Assembly (NCBI RefSeq): GCF_002005425.1
Contig: NZ_CP019704.1
Coordinates: 2,190,001 to 2,254,000 of the forward strand
DNA: 64,000 nucleotides
From: Polaribacter sp. BM10
Lineage (GTDB): Bacteria; Bacteroidota; Bacteroidia; Flavobacteriales; Flavobacteriaceae
Direction of reading: 5' to 3'
Shown here: piece after piece, positions 1 to 9,742 of the stretch
Numbering within the stretch: position 1 is the stretch's first letter
How the letters are laid out: every line of letters begins with the position of its first letter
Notes under the pieces: model-generated
What the model was told of the DNA's origin: nothing
Seen by the model: only the letters and a program-made list of their open reading frames with translations
Databases searched by the model: none
Position numbers and translations under genes: made by a program

Positions 1-1349
1 GTTTCAGAACCACCATTTACACCAGTAATATCCATATCTTCAGGATTTCCTGCTCCTGAAGTAAATAAGCGTGTTGGGTCTAAACGCCTTCCAAACTTCA
101 CCAATTCTGGTCCAATTGGGCTATGTGTTTCATTACCTAAACTCCATACAAAAATACTTGGATGATTTCTATCTCTAGTAATCCATTCTGTAACGTCTCG
201 TTTCCACCATTCATCAAAAGCTTGTTTCCCATAATCTTGTGGTGCTTTTTTATGCCAACCATCAAAAATCTCATCCATTACCAACAAACCAATTTCGTCA
301 CAGATATCATAAAACATGGGCGGTGTTGGGTTGTGAGATGGACGAATAGCATTGATACCCATATCTTTTAAACTTTGCAATTTCCAACGTAACATTGGCT
401 TTGTCCAAGCACCTCCAACAGGACCACCTTCCCAATGTTCGCAAACTCCTTTTAGTTTTACATTTTTTCCATTTAGCCAAAAACCTGTTTTGGTTTCCCA
501 TTTAACCGTTTTGAATCCGAAAGTAGTTTCGATTTCATCGATGACTTTTTTTTCATCTAGAATTTGAGTCACTGCTCTATATAAACTTGGAGTTTCTGGA
601 CTCCATAATTGTGGGTTTTTAACTTCTAATTTTACAACTGGAGTTGTTTTTTTTAATTTTTCAGAATTATTATTGATTTGTTTTCCTGAAGGAGAGAATA
701 TTTTCACATCATATCTCAATCCTTTTTTAAGTCTTGTAATTTCAGCATCAGTAGAAACTGTAGCTTTCTTTTCTGAAATTGAAGGTGTTTTTATAAAAAT
801 TGAATTAGGTTTAAAATGAACAGGATTCACTTCAATTAATTTTACTTGCGCGTAAATTCCACAAGGATGATACCAACGAGCAGAAGGTTCTAAACTATTA
901 TCAACTCTAACAGCAATAGTATTTTTTCCTTCTTTTAAATATTTTGAAATATCGTATCGAAAACTGATATAACCATAAGGTCTTTTACCTAAATGATTTC
1001 CATTTACCCAAACTTCGCTGTTCATGTACACGCCATCAAAGTTGATGTAGGTAATTTTAGAAAGGCTTTCTTTTTTTATATCAAAATACTTTCTGTACCA
1101 ACCAATCCCACCATCATGATAACCACCACCTTGACCTTGATCGCCACCTTTACGAACGCCTTTTTCAAAAGACCAATCGTGTGGTACATTTAGATTTTTC
1201 CAAGAAGAATCATCAATATTCTCTTTTGAAAATGAGAAGTTATCTGCTAATATAAAGTTCCAACTGTTATTGAAATTGGTTTCTATCCTTTGACTTTGCA
1301 GTGAAAAAACCTCAAACAAGAGTACTAAAAAGAAGAAAAAGTTTTTCAT
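1..1349 (-). CDS. GH2 family glycoside hydrolase, N-terminal part, cut by window edge
   Basis: The frame is open from an ATG at 1349 to the first base of the window, about 449 codons, with no stop, so the C-terminus lies outside. It begins with a hydrophobic signal peptide (about residues 1-20, ending LQSQ). A GH2 sugar-binding jelly roll follows, with the hallmarks NVPHDWSF and WYRKYFD, then an immunoglobulin-like domain and the start of the TIM barrel. The motif WSLGNE places the acid/base glutamate at residue 407 (codon 131-129); the nucleophile is beyond the edge. The family retains beta-galactosidases, glucuronidases and related exo-enzymes, so the substrate cannot be fixed; in this locus a side-chain or uronic-acid sugar of ulvan is likely. 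Operator site 1 lies 56 bp upstream of the start. GH2 assignment is firm. Confidence 0.9.
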   Translation of the reverse strand, partial: MKNFFFFLVLLFEVFSLQSQRIETNFNNSWNFILADNFSFSKENIDDSSWKNLNVPHDWSFEKGVRKGGDQGQGGGYHDGGIGWYRKYFDIKKESLSKITYINFDGVYMNSEVWVNGNHLGKRPYGYISFRYDISKYLKEGKNTIAVRVDNSLEPSARWYHPCGIYAQVKLIEVNPVHFKPNSIFIKTPSISEKKATVSTDAEITRLKKGLRYDVKIFSPSGKQINNNSEKLKKTTPVVKLEVKNPQLWSPETPSLYRAVTQILDEKKVIDEIETTFGFKTVKWETKTGFWLNGKNVKLKGVCEHWEGGPVGGAWTKPMLRWKLQSLKDMGINAIRPSHNPTPPMFYDICDEIGLLVMDEIFDGWHKKAPQDYGKQAFDEWWKRDVTEWITRDRNHPSIFVWSLGNETHSPIGPELVKFGRRLDPTRLFTSGAGNPEDMDITGVNGGSE

Positions 1350-1404
1350 GTTGTTAACTATTTGGATCTTAATTAACAAACTTAACTTTTACTTAATGAT
1401 ATTT

Positions 1405-1422
1405 AATCCTGTGGTGTCATGA
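1405..1422 (-). promoter_or_regulatory. Direct-repeat operator, site 1 (upstream of GH2)
   Basis: In gene direction it reads TCATGACACCACAGGATT and ends 56 bp before the GH2 start at 1349. The second half-site CAGGAT is exact; the first is degenerate. It matches 15 other copies in the window. The role as HTCS operator is inferred. Confidence 0.65.
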
Positions 1423-1430
1423 CGTCTTTT

Positions 1431-4400
1431 TTAAGTAGTACTAAATTTCTTTAAATATTCTGAAGGAGTTAGGTTGTACTTTTTCTTAAAACATTGACTA
1501 AAATACTTAGCTCGCTTAAAACCAACCTTATAACTTACTTCACTAACGGTAAATTTATCTAACTCTAATAATTTTTTAGCATGATTTAATCTAATCTCTA
1601 GTACAAAATCTTTAGGAGTTGAGTTGGTCCAAGCTTTAATTTTGGTAAAAAGCATGGAACGACTTACCCCTAATTCTTCGCCAAATTGAGTTATATTAAA
1701 ATCTTCATTTGCTAAATTTTCTTTAACTATTTCAAATGCTTTTTTTAGCAATTTTTGGTCTAATGACGTTAAAGAAACATCTGAAAATTCTATGTTTTGG
1801 TTAGATGTAAATTTTTCTTTTAATCTTTGTTTAGATTCTAATAAGTTTCTAACCTTTAAGTTAAACTCTTTTAAATCAAAAGGTTTACTAATATAATCAT
1901 CTGCACCACTTTCTAAGCCCTCAAATTTATATACTAAAGAAGTTCTAGAGGTTAATAAAATAACGGGGATATGACTAGTTGCAAGAGTTGTTTTAATTTT
2001 AGAACATAATTCTGTACCAACCATTTGTGGCATTACAACATCACTTATAATTAAATCTGGTAAGTTTTTTATCGCCTTATTTAATGCTATTTTTCCGTTT
2101 TCTGCTTCTAGAATATTGTAATTCGGTTTTAAAATTTCTTTTATAAACGATCTTAATACGGCATTATCTTCTACTACAAGAATGGTAAATTTCTTTTCTG
2201 AAGCAATCAAATCTTCTATATTTTGCTTTTCTTTTACTTGCGGAATCTCCATTTGAGTTACATACTGAGAAACATCATCACTCATTTTAAAGTTCTTAAC
2301 AATCTCTTTTTCTGACAAATGAGTTTTACCTAATTTTAACTTAACAGAAAATACTGCTCCTTTAGGTTTTTCATTTCTTACAGAAATCTCACCATGATGA
2401 AGTTTTACTATGTTTTTTGCAATAGAAAGTCCTATACCAGTACCTTTGGTATAATCACCTTCTAATTGTTTATGTGCTGCTACTTCAAAAAAGCGATCAA
2501 ATATTTTATCAATATATTCTGTTGAAATACCAACGCCAGAATCTTTTACACTAATAATTATCTCTTCAGCTTCTTTTTTTATGTCGATTAAAATTGATCC
2601 TCCTTCTTTGGTATATCTAAAAGCATTGGATATTAAATTATAAAAAACTCTTTCTAATTTATATCTATCATAATAAACATTTATTTCTTCTTCTTCGGTA
2701 AAGAACTTATAATCATAGTTTCCGTTTTTTGCATATTCAGAAAATGATAAAAATATTTCTTTTAGAAATTTTACAATATTTCCTTCTGCTGCTTCTAATT
2801 GAAAATGGTTACTTTCTAACTTTCTAAAATCCATTAATCTATTAATTAATCTTAATAGATGATTTGTACTACTTTCTATAATTCTTAATTTTTTATAGGT
2901 AGCGTTTGTGCCTGTGTAATCTTGAATTATATTTTGTAATGGACCTATAATTAGTGTTAAAGGGGTTCTAAATTCGTGAGAAATATTTGTAAAAAATTGA
3001 AGTTTTGCCTTATTTAATTCTTCATTTTTCTTGTTTGCAATATATTCTAGCTCTAATTTATCTTTTAATCTAGATTTAGATTGAACTATCCAAGAGATTC
3101 CATAAAATAATCCAAAAATCAAAAGGAGATAAATAGTATATGCCCACCATGTCTTCCATGGTGCTGGATGTATAATTATTTTAATATTTGTTGTTTTCGT
3201 ATTCCACACATTATCGTGGTTTACAGCTTTTACTTGAAAAGTATATGTACCTGCTGTTTGAAGTGTAAAAAAGGCTTCTGTTTGTGTTGTGTAGGTCCAA
3301 GAATCATCTAACCCCTTTAAACGATACGCATACCTGTTCCCTTTAGAGTTTATATAATTTGGAAGAGCATAACTGATTGAAAAGTTTGAATTATTATGGT
3401 TTAACTCTAATACATCTAAGTAGTTTAAACTTTTCTGTAAAACCCCTTTATTTATTTCTACTACTTCATTTTTAATTTTTAATTTAGACAAAACCACTTT
3501 GGGTACATCTGTAATTTTAGTAATATTTTTATAGTTAAAAGTTGTAATCCCATAAAGGTCTCCAAAATAAAATTGATCGTTAATTTTTAATCTAGAGTTT
3601 TGTCTAAAATCATTATTTACAATACTACTATTTTGATCATAAACAACGCTTTTATCGCTTATTGAATTGTATTTTACAATACCTCTATCTGTACTTAGCC
3701 AAAGAACTCCTTTTTCGCCTTCTAAAATGGAGTTTACAGAATAAAACATATTTCGATTAGATATGTTAATTTTTTTTATTTTATCGCCATCAAGTCGATA
3801 CAAACCTCTTGTTTTACTACCAAACCAACAAACATTATTTGAGTCTTTAAATACTGCACTAATATTGTACTTTACTAAAGGCCTGTCTTTAAAATAATTT
3901 TTAATATTTACTTTTTGTTTTTGATTAAATTCTAATTTAGAAGCGCCTCCTAATCCGCCTATCAATACGTTATCTTTACTATCAATAGCAATACTTTTTA
4001 TAATATTTGTAACCAACCTAGGTCTTGCAAACTTTCTTATTTTTTTGGTTTTTAAATTATAACGAATAAGCCCTTTACCAAAGGTTGCTATATATAAGTT
4101 TTCTTTAGAATCTTTTTTAAGATCATATATTAGTATGTTTTCTAATAACTCTTTCAATTCTTGAGAAAAATAACTCTTTTGTACTTTTTTTTCTGATAAA
4201 TTATAAGCTATTATGCCTCTGTTTAAGGTACCAATAAATAAAAATTTATCATTATAAACATATAAAGATTTAATAGGATAATTTATTGCTTTATTAGAAT
4301 TTGTTATTCTAAAAACTTCAGAAACTTCTCCTTTTTTGTTTAAGACATTTACAACACCACCTTCTGTAGCAAAATAAATAGTACCATTTTTATCTGCGAC

Positions 4401-5477
4401 AATACTATTTGTAATATTATTAAGTAAATTTTGATTTTTAAAATGCAGAAAATTTTGATAAGATTTATCCCAAGTCATGACTCCTCCGTTTTGAGTACCT
4501 AACCAAATAAAACCATTTTTACTTTTATAAATTTTTCTTATAAAACTCTTAATTGTACTAGAGTTATCAATATTATTTTCTTTTTTAGAAATTAATTTGT
4601 TCTCTTTATTAAGAACAAAAAGACCGCTTGTTGTTGCTATCCATAAGTTTTTATCATTATCAACCTTAAGATCTCTCACATCTAAATCATAAGGAATCTC
4701 TATTTCTTTTGGTCTTGTAAATTTTTCTAAATTCGTATTAAAATATAAATATCCATCATATTTAGAACCCACACCCAGAATTCCGGGTAAAACTTCTATA
4801 ATTGTATTGATATTAAAATCTTTCCTTTGAGCCCCTAAATTATATTCTTTAAATTTTAATTTATTACTACTATTTCTATAAACTTTTATAACCCCATTAT
4901 TAGTAGACAACCATATATTACCTTTATTATCATTATAAATATCATGAATAGATCTTGGCCCTATTTTAGAGTTGCCTTGTAAAAATCTTACAAATCTTCT
5001 TTTGTTTTTTTTATAAATAGAAATACCATTTGCAGTACCAAACCAAATATCTCCATTACTCATCTCTAAACTACTTATAATTAAGCTATTTGTTAATGAG
5101 TACTTATTACCTTGTCTCTTATAAAATCTTTTAAATGTATTTTCTTTAGGGTTATATCTATTTAAACCATTAAAAGTACCTACCCAAATATATCCTTCTT
5201 TGTCTACAAGAATGTCTAAGATTTCGCTATTACTTATGCTGTATTTATCTTTAGGTATATTTCTATAAACAGTAAAATCTTTACCGTTATACTTATTTAA
5301 GCCATTACTTGTACCAAACCATATTTGACCAAATTGATCTTCTGCAATTGATGAAACTGTATTATTAGACAATCCATCAGAAATATTAATATTTCTAAAA
5401 TTAAATTTATTTTGTTGCCCTTGTAAAATAGCAACATAACTAAACATTAAGAATAATAAAAGATATTTGTTTTTCAT
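1431..5477 (-). CDS. Hybrid two-component system sensor-regulator (HTCS)
   Basis: This 1348-aa protein is a one-piece sensor kinase and transcription factor, the usual PUL activator in Bacteroidota. In order: a signal peptide (1-20); a periplasmic sensor of Reg_prop beta-propeller repeats (many W(F/V)GT.NGL(N) motifs, about 25-690); a Y_Y_Y domain (about 690-770); one membrane helix (about 777-797); HisKA with phosphoacceptor H834 in SHEFRTPLT; HATPase_c with an N-box near SNAFRYT and a GTGIGLSI box; a receiver domain with D1146 in ISDVVMPQ; and a C-terminal AraC-type double helix-turn-helix (about 1235-1345). All kinase and receiver key residues are present. Family knowledge says such proteins bind an oligosaccharide in the periplasm and activate their PUL. 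The AraC-type domain is the best candidate to bind the 10-bp-period direct repeats found 16 times here. Its own upstream region carries no copy. Confidence 0.95.
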   Translation of the reverse strand: MKNKYLLLFLMFSYVAILQGQQNKFNFRNINISDGLSNNTVSSIAEDQFGQIWFGTSNGLNKYNGKDFTVYRNIPKDKYSISNSEILDILVDKEGYIWVGTFNGLNRYNPKENTFKRFYKRQGNKYSLTNSLIISSLEMSNGDIWFGTANGISIYKKNKRRFVRFLQGNSKIGPRSIHDIYNDNKGNIWLSTNNGVIKVYRNSSNKLKFKEYNLGAQRKDFNINTIIEVLPGILGVGSKYDGYLYFNTNLEKFTRPKEIEIPYDLDVRDLKVDNDKNLWIATTSGLFVLNKENKLISKKENNIDNSSTIKSFIRKIYKSKNGFIWLGTQNGGVMTWDKSYQNFLHFKNQNLLNNITNSIVADKNGTIYFATEGGVVNVLNKKGEVSEVFRITNSNKAINYPIKSLYVYNDKFLFIGTLNRGIIAYNLSEKKVQKSYFSQELKELLENILIYDLKKDSKENLYIATFGKGLIRYNLKTKKIRKFARPRLVTNIIKSIAIDSKDNVLIGGLGGASKLEFNQKQKVNIKNYFKDRPLVKYNISAVFKDSNNVCWFGSKTRGLYRLDGDKIKKINISNRNMFYSVNSILEGEKGVLWLSTDRGIVKYNSISDKSVVYDQNSSIVNNDFRQNSRLKINDQFYFGDLYGITTFNYKNITKITDVPKVVLSKLKIKNEVVEINKGVLQKSLNYLDVLELNHNNSNFSISYALPNYINSKGNRYAYRLKGLDDSWTYTTQTEAFFTLQTAGTYTFQVKAVNHDNVWNTKTTNIKIIIHPAPWKTWWAYTIYLLLIFGLFYGISWIVQSKSRLKDKLELEYIANKKNEELNKAKLQFFTNISHEFRTPLTLIIGPLQNIIQDYTGTNATYKKLRIIESSTNHLLRLINRLMDFRKLESNHFQLEAAEGNIVKFLKEIFLSFSEYAKNGNYDYKFFTEEEEINVYYDRYKLERVFYNLISNAFRYTKEGGSILIDIKKEAEEIIISVKDSGVGISTEYIDKIFDRFFEVAAHKQLEGDYTKGTGIGLSIAKNIVKLHHGEISVRNEKPKGAVFSVKLKLGKTHLSEKEIVKNFKMSDDVSQYVTQMEIPQVKEKQNIEDLIASEKKFTILVVEDNAVLRSFIKEILKPNYNILEAENGKIALNKAIKNLPDLIISDVVMPQMVGTELCSKIKTTLATSHIPVILLTSRTSLVYKFEGLESGADDYISKPFDLKEFNLKVRNLLESKQRLKEKFTSNQNIEFSDVSLTSLDQKLLKKAFEIVKENLANEDFNITQFGEELGVSRSMLFTKIKAWTNSTPKDFVLEIRLNHAKKLLELDKFTVSEVSYKVGFKRAKYFSQCFKKKYNLTPSEYLKKFSTT

Positions 5478-5552
5478 TAAAAGCTTAATTTTTATTACTT
5501 ATTTTTCGAAGGTAGAAAATAGAATTTAATTTACAGTTATTTTTAGAAAAGG

Positions 5553-5583
5553 AAAAAGAAGTCTTAATTTAAGACTTCTTTTT
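5553..5583 (-). terminator. Intrinsic terminator after the GntR-type regulator gene
   Basis: A near-perfect inverted repeat (arms built on AAAAAGAAGTCTT and its complement, 3-7 nt loop) flanked by A and T runs lies 30 bp past the regulator stop and before the HTCS start. It separates the two regulator genes. The tract on the other strand makes it potentially bidirectional. Confidence 0.75.
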
Positions 5584-5612
5584 ATTTATTATTTAACGTT
5601 AAGGTAATTATT

Positions 5613-6653
5613 TTAAAGTGAATCTCTATCTATAAAATTAAAAGTTGATTTTACCTTTTCTGTTTTCTTTTCTACAATCATTTCTGCAGCTAATTTACCC
5701 ATTTCAACAAAATCTGTTGTTATTACGGTAATTCCTAAGAGTTGTTTTAAAGGTGTATCATTATAAGAAATTACACCTATATCTTTACCAAACTTATAAT
5801 TATTACCTCTAACTTTATTTACTATTTGTACCAAATCGTTTTCTTCAATGGTAATAAATAAAGTCTTTTTTTCAATTTCGGTTTCATTAGAAATTTCTTC
5901 TGCAACTTCAAAATCAAAATTATTTTTGATGCAATATTTCTGAAAACCAGACAAGATTTTTTGAGGATATGGGTAAAAAGTTGATTTAGGATACACCAAG
6001 ATTAACTTTTTATATTTTAAAATCTTTTCTTTACCTTTTTCTAAGGCGTTTAAAATATCTTTCTCAAAATCTTGGTAAACTTCTATAAAATCTCCTTTTA
6101 TATTATGTTCATTATTATCTAATAACACAAGATTTTCTTTTGGCAATTCGTCAATTGCCGCACAAACGCTATTTGTAAAACTTCTATGTAACAAATTCTT
6201 GCTTCTAAAGTGAGGCATTATCACATAGTGATTATAAGCAAATTTATGTTTGTTTAAAAGTTCTAAAAACAACGATTCATCACAATGATAACTATGTAAA
6301 TCTACTTGATAATCGCTACCCATTTGTTCTACAAATGAGTTATATACTTTCATTTTAAACGTACTTAACTTGTTAACCAAAAACAAAACATTAGGTTTTA
6401 AGAGCATTTGGTCTTGAGAAATATAAGTTCCTTTACCGTGAACCGAAACAACAACTTTTCGTTTTTTTAAAATACTATATGCTCTCTCTACGGTATTTCT
6501 AGATAAATAAAATTCTTTACTTAGCGTATTAATAGAAGGAATTTTATCTCCAATCTTTACGTTTCCAATAGATATATTATGGATTATAGAATCTATAATC
6601 TGCATATACTTAGGCTGCATTGAATGAGCATCTAGTTTAATAAATTCAATCAT
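5613..6653 (-). CDS. GntR-family transcriptional regulator with LacI-like ligand domain
   Basis: The 346-aa protein has an N-terminal winged helix of the GntR type (about 1-75; DKIPSINTLSKEFYLSRNTVERAYSIL then the wing with HGKGTYI) and a periplasmic-binding-protein-like effector domain (about 85-346), as in sugar repressors of the LacI superfamily. In Bacteroidota this architecture controls monosaccharide catabolic genes such as those for fucose, rhamnose or arabinose. It stands alone between the HTCS and a GH78-sulfatase operon, with a terminator behind it. A rhamnose- or xylose-responsive repressor fits the neighbourhood, but the sequence does not show the ligand. The 130-bp region upstream (6654-6783) has no copy of the 18-bp operator and nothing else that I can name. 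Confidence 0.88.
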   Translation of the reverse strand: MIEFIKLDAHSMQPKYMQIIDSIIHNISIGNVKIGDKIPSINTLSKEFYLSRNTVERAYSILKKRKVVVSVHGKGTYISQDQMLLKPNVLFLVNKLSTFKMKVYNSFVEQMGSDYQVDLHSYHCDESLFLELLNKHKFAYNHYVIMPHFRSKNLLHRSFTNSVCAAIDELPKENLVLLDNNEHNIKGDFIEVYQDFEKDILNALEKGKEKILKYKKLILVYPKSTFYPYPQKILSGFQKYCIKNNFDFEVAEEISNETEIEKKTLFITIEENDLVQIVNKVRGNNYKFGKDIGVISYNDTPLKQLLGITVITTDFVEMGKLAAEMIVEKKTEKVKSTFNFIDRDSL

Positions 6654-6783
6654 AATATCTTTAGTTAATGTGCCTTAAAGATATGATGCCGTAGTAAACT
6701 AAAAATCTGAATTAGGGTAACCAAAAATTTTTTAACACTATTTCTTATTGATTATAAGTAGTTTGGTTTTAGATGAAAAAATT

Positions 6784-8235
6784 TTATCTTTTTCTTGGTA
6801 TATCATTTTGTAAAAAAGGCTTATTTCTAGGAAATTGAATTTCTAAAAGTTTTTTCATTCGTTTTTCTACTTTTTTATATTTCTTATTTCCAGAAAGGTT
6901 TACAAAAGATAATAAACTACTCTTATGTTGGTATAACTCTGCCTCTAAAATTGCATTTGTTTTCGAATTTCTCCATTCTGTATACCTCCAATTTCCATCT
7001 GTAGTTGTTACGCCCATTATTTTTTTTCCTCGTGCATAAACACTATATGCTGCCTTGTCCCATTTCTTATTAGGATTATTTAAAACAGGTACTATACTTT
7101 TTCCGTCTGTGATTGGAGCATTTTCTAAATCACATATATCTACTAAAGTTGAAAAAATATCTACATTTTCTACCAAAGCATTAGAAATTTTATTTTTCTT
7201 TCTTTTCTTGTAATTGGTTTCTCTACTAATAATTAATGGTACTCGTACATCTATTTCTACATTAGAATGTTTACACCATGCACCGTATTCACCTATTTTA
7301 TAACCATGATCACTCATAAAAATAACTACTGTGTTTTTACGTAGATTTAACTCATTAAGCGTTTTCATAACTTTACCAATTTGTGCATCGATATAGCTAA
7401 TAGAAGCATGGTAGCCATGTATTAAGGTTCGTGTTAACTCATCATTTAAATCTCCTTTTTTAGGTATTCCATGATAAGCTTTTAATTCTCCCCATTTACT
7501 TAAAGCCAAACGATACATTCCTTCTGGCTTTTCTCTAGACGGAATTGTAAAATCGTTTTTGTTATATAAATCCCAATATTTTTTTGGGGCATTAAAAGGT
7601 AAATGCGGCTTACTTAGGCCTACAAACATTAGAAACTTATCATCTTTTAGTTTTTTTAATGTTTCTATGGCATATTTAGATGCTCTACCGTCTTTATATG
7701 CCTCATCTGCAACATCTGCATCTTCATAAGCAGGCCCTTTTAAAGGTTTTTTACCAGAGGCTTTTAAGCGCTTCATTAAAGCAATATTCTCTGGTTTTAC
7801 GTAGCTATTATTTTCTTTTTTAAAATGATGTGTCCAATATTGTTTATCATCTTCACTATGATGATATACCTTACCAATACTTACTGTCTTGTATCCATTT
7901 TTTTGAAAAAATTGAGGCATGGAAACAACTTCTTTATGAACTTTACGAAGTGGCGTAAAAATGCTATAAATACCTATATTTTCTGGTCTTAAACCTGTTA
8001 ATGTACTCATTCTAGAAGGTGCACAAATAGCTTGTTGTACGTATGCTTTATTAAATTGCACACCTTCTTTTGCCAATTCGTCTATATTTGGTGTTATTGC
8101 TGTTTTACTTCCATAAGAACCTATCTCTGCTCTTAAATCATCAACATAAAATATCAATACATTTGGCTTCTCTTCCTGAGAAAAAACATTTGATAAACAA
8201 AAAGTGATACATAGTAATATTATATTTTTTTTCAT
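6784..8235 (-). CDS. Secreted sulfatase, family S1 (iduronate-2-sulfatase-like)
   Basis: The 483-aa protein has a signal peptide (1-19, ending VFSQ) and a complete sulfatase domain. The formylglycine motif is CAPSR with C71. Metal-site signatures are [11 protein letters not shown] near the N-terminus and [18 protein letters not shown] in the middle; [10 protein letters not shown] is typical of the iduronate-2-sulfatase-like group (S1_7 in SulfAtlas terms, from memory). The enzyme would remove a sulfate ester from ulvan oligosaccharides in the periplasm after cysteine maturation by a formylglycine-generating enzyme, which is not in the window. It is last in the three-gene operon GH78-sulfatase-sulfatase, 6 bp behind the preceding gene. 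The exact sulfated position is unknown. Confidence 0.93.
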   Translation of the reverse strand: MKKNIILLCITFCLSNVFSQEEKPNVLIFYVDDLRAEIGSYGSKTAITPNIDELAKEGVQFNKAYVQQAICAPSRMSTLTGLRPENIGIYSIFTPLRKVHKEVVSMPQFFQKNGYKTVSIGKVYHHSEDDKQYWTHHFKKENNSYVKPENIALMKRLKASGKKPLKGPAYEDADVADEAYKDGRASKYAIETLKKLKDDKFLMFVGLSKPHLPFNAPKKYWDLYNKNDFTIPSREKPEGMYRLALSKWGELKAYHGIPKKGDLNDELTRTLIHGYHASISYIDAQIGKVMKTLNELNLRKNTVVIFMSDHGYKIGEYGAWCKHSNVEIDVRVPLIISRETNYKKRKKNKISNALVENVDIFSTLVDICDLENAPITDGKSIVPVLNNPNKKWDKAAYSVYARGKKIMGVTTTDGNWRYTEWRNSKTNAILEAELYQHKSSLLSFVNLSGNKKYKKVEKRMKKLLEIQFPRNKPFLQNDIPRKR

Positions 8236-8241
8236 CTTAAT

Positions 8242-9738
8242 TTATATTTTATTTGGAGACTGCACAGTGCCAACACCTTTTTTCCAATCCCACCAATTAA
8301 TGGCTCTTCTACTTTCGTCAAACTTAAAACCCCATTTTTTCATATAATAATCTCTTGGTCTAACCTCATCTCCAATTTTTTGAAGTTCTTGCTGTAATTT
8401 AAAATCCAAATCTTTTTCAATTTCTTCAAATTCTGGCTTTCCTAATAAATTATTTTGCTGATAAGGATCTTTAATATTATCATAAAACATACTTGGTCCT
8501 TTAGGTGTAATTGCATAAGTATATTGTTTTGTTCTAATACCTCGATAAGGCTCATCTTTATAATTTGCGCCAAAAGGTGCAACATTCATTATCAAAGCAG
8601 CTCTATCAGTATTTGGATTAGGATTTTTAATTAATTCTGATAAATTTTCTCCTTCAATTTCTTTAGGAATATTAATATTTGTTAACCCCAATAATGATGG
8701 TAAAATATCTGGCGTTGTTATAGGAGCGTTAACAACTTTACCTTTGTTATTATCAATGTTAGGGTATCGAATTAAGAAAGGAACTCTAACAGATTCGTCC
8801 CAAGCCAATTGTTTTACAAAAGGTTTAACGCCATGTGCTCCCATCATTTCTCCGTGATCTGCAGAAAACACAATAATGGTATTTTCTAGTAAACCTAATT
8901 CTTTTATTTTATTAATAATATTTCCAATAGCTTCATCTGTTGCTGTCGCATGTGCATAATAGCCTTGTAATTCTTTACGTGCTCTTTCTTTAAATTTATC
9001 TGCAGTATTTGGATTTAATGTTAAACTTGCTAGCGGATACATGTCTTTATATTTCTTGGGTGCAGAACCATGAGGGTAATGTGGAGTTGCAATAGAAATT
9101 AATGCCAAAAATGGATTTTCTTCCTTTGCGTGTTTTTCTAAATAACTATTGGCATCTTCTGCAATTGCAAAAGGAGAATACTTTTTCCAATGTTTTAATG
9201 TTGTGTTTTCATTATCGTAATAGGGCATTTTTGTGTAGTTATGAGAACACTCTAAAGCTCTCCAAAAATCAAATCCTTGACGTCTTTCTTTTGGAATATA
9301 AGTAGACCTTCCATGACCATCTAAATGCCATTTACCCCAATATGCAGTATTATAACCTTCTTTCTTGTAAATTTCTGCCATGGTAACCTCGTCTGCAGGT
9401 AAATAAATATCATTTAGAAACATACCTGTTGTAGTTGGAAATTTACCCGTTAACAAAGCAGCTCTATGAGGTGTACAAACTGGTGTTACAGAAACCGTAT
9501 TTGTAAAATTTACAGATTCTTTAGCAAAAGCATCTAAATTAGGCGTTTTAACATCTGGGTTACCCGCATAACCTAAAGCAGAACCCCTCCATTGATCTGT
9601 AAGAATATAGACGATATTTGGTTTTTTTACAGCTACTTTTGTATTTTTAGATTCTGATTTAGAATTAGATTGTTTTTGGCAACTTATAAACGTAATTCCA
9701 ATTACAAAAACTACTCGCAAAAATAATTTATGCTTCAT
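8242..9738 (-). CDS. Sulfatase lipoprotein, family S1, CTPHR type
   Basis: The 498-aa protein has a lipoprotein signal with lipobox FISC (C20), then an S1 sulfatase fold. The maturation motif is CTPHR (C88), a less common variant of CxPSR with histidine in place of serine; the essential Cys, Pro and Arg are kept. NIVYILTDQWRG and IVFSADHGEMMGAHG supply the metal ligands. ISIATPHYPHG marks the substrate-side histidine. It lies 4 bp after the GH78 gene and 6 bp before the next sulfatase, so the three are co-transcribed. It probably desulfates rhamnose- or xylose-sulfate in oligomers handled by the GH78. Subfamily not assigned. Confidence 0.92.
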   Translation of the reverse strand: MKHKLFLRVVFVIGITFISCQKQSNSKSESKNTKVAVKKPNIVYILTDQWRGSALGYAGNPDVKTPNLDAFAKESVNFTNTVSVTPVCTPHRAALLTGKFPTTTGMFLNDIYLPADEVTMAEIYKKEGYNTAYWGKWHLDGHGRSTYIPKERRQGFDFWRALECSHNYTKMPYYDNENTTLKHWKKYSPFAIAEDANSYLEKHAKEENPFLALISIATPHYPHGSAPKKYKDMYPLASLTLNPNTADKFKERARKELQGYYAHATATDEAIGNIINKIKELGLLENTIIVFSADHGEMMGAHGVKPFVKQLAWDESVRVPFLIRYPNIDNNKGKVVNAPITTPDILPSLLGLTNINIPKEIEGENLSELIKNPNPNTDRAALIMNVAPFGANYKDEPYRGIRTKQYTYAITPKGPSMFYDNIKDPYQQNNLLGKPEFEEIEKDLDFKLQQELQKIGDEVRPRDYYMKKWGFKFDESRRAINWWDWKKGVGTVQSPNKI

Positions 9739-9742
9739 TTTA

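Noticed and set aside
5613..6653. GntR-type regulator as the protein that binds the 16 shared sites
   Set aside because: The sites are direct repeats with a 10-bp period, while GntR dimers usually bind inverted repeats. The HTCS AraC-type domain fits better, though this is not proven.
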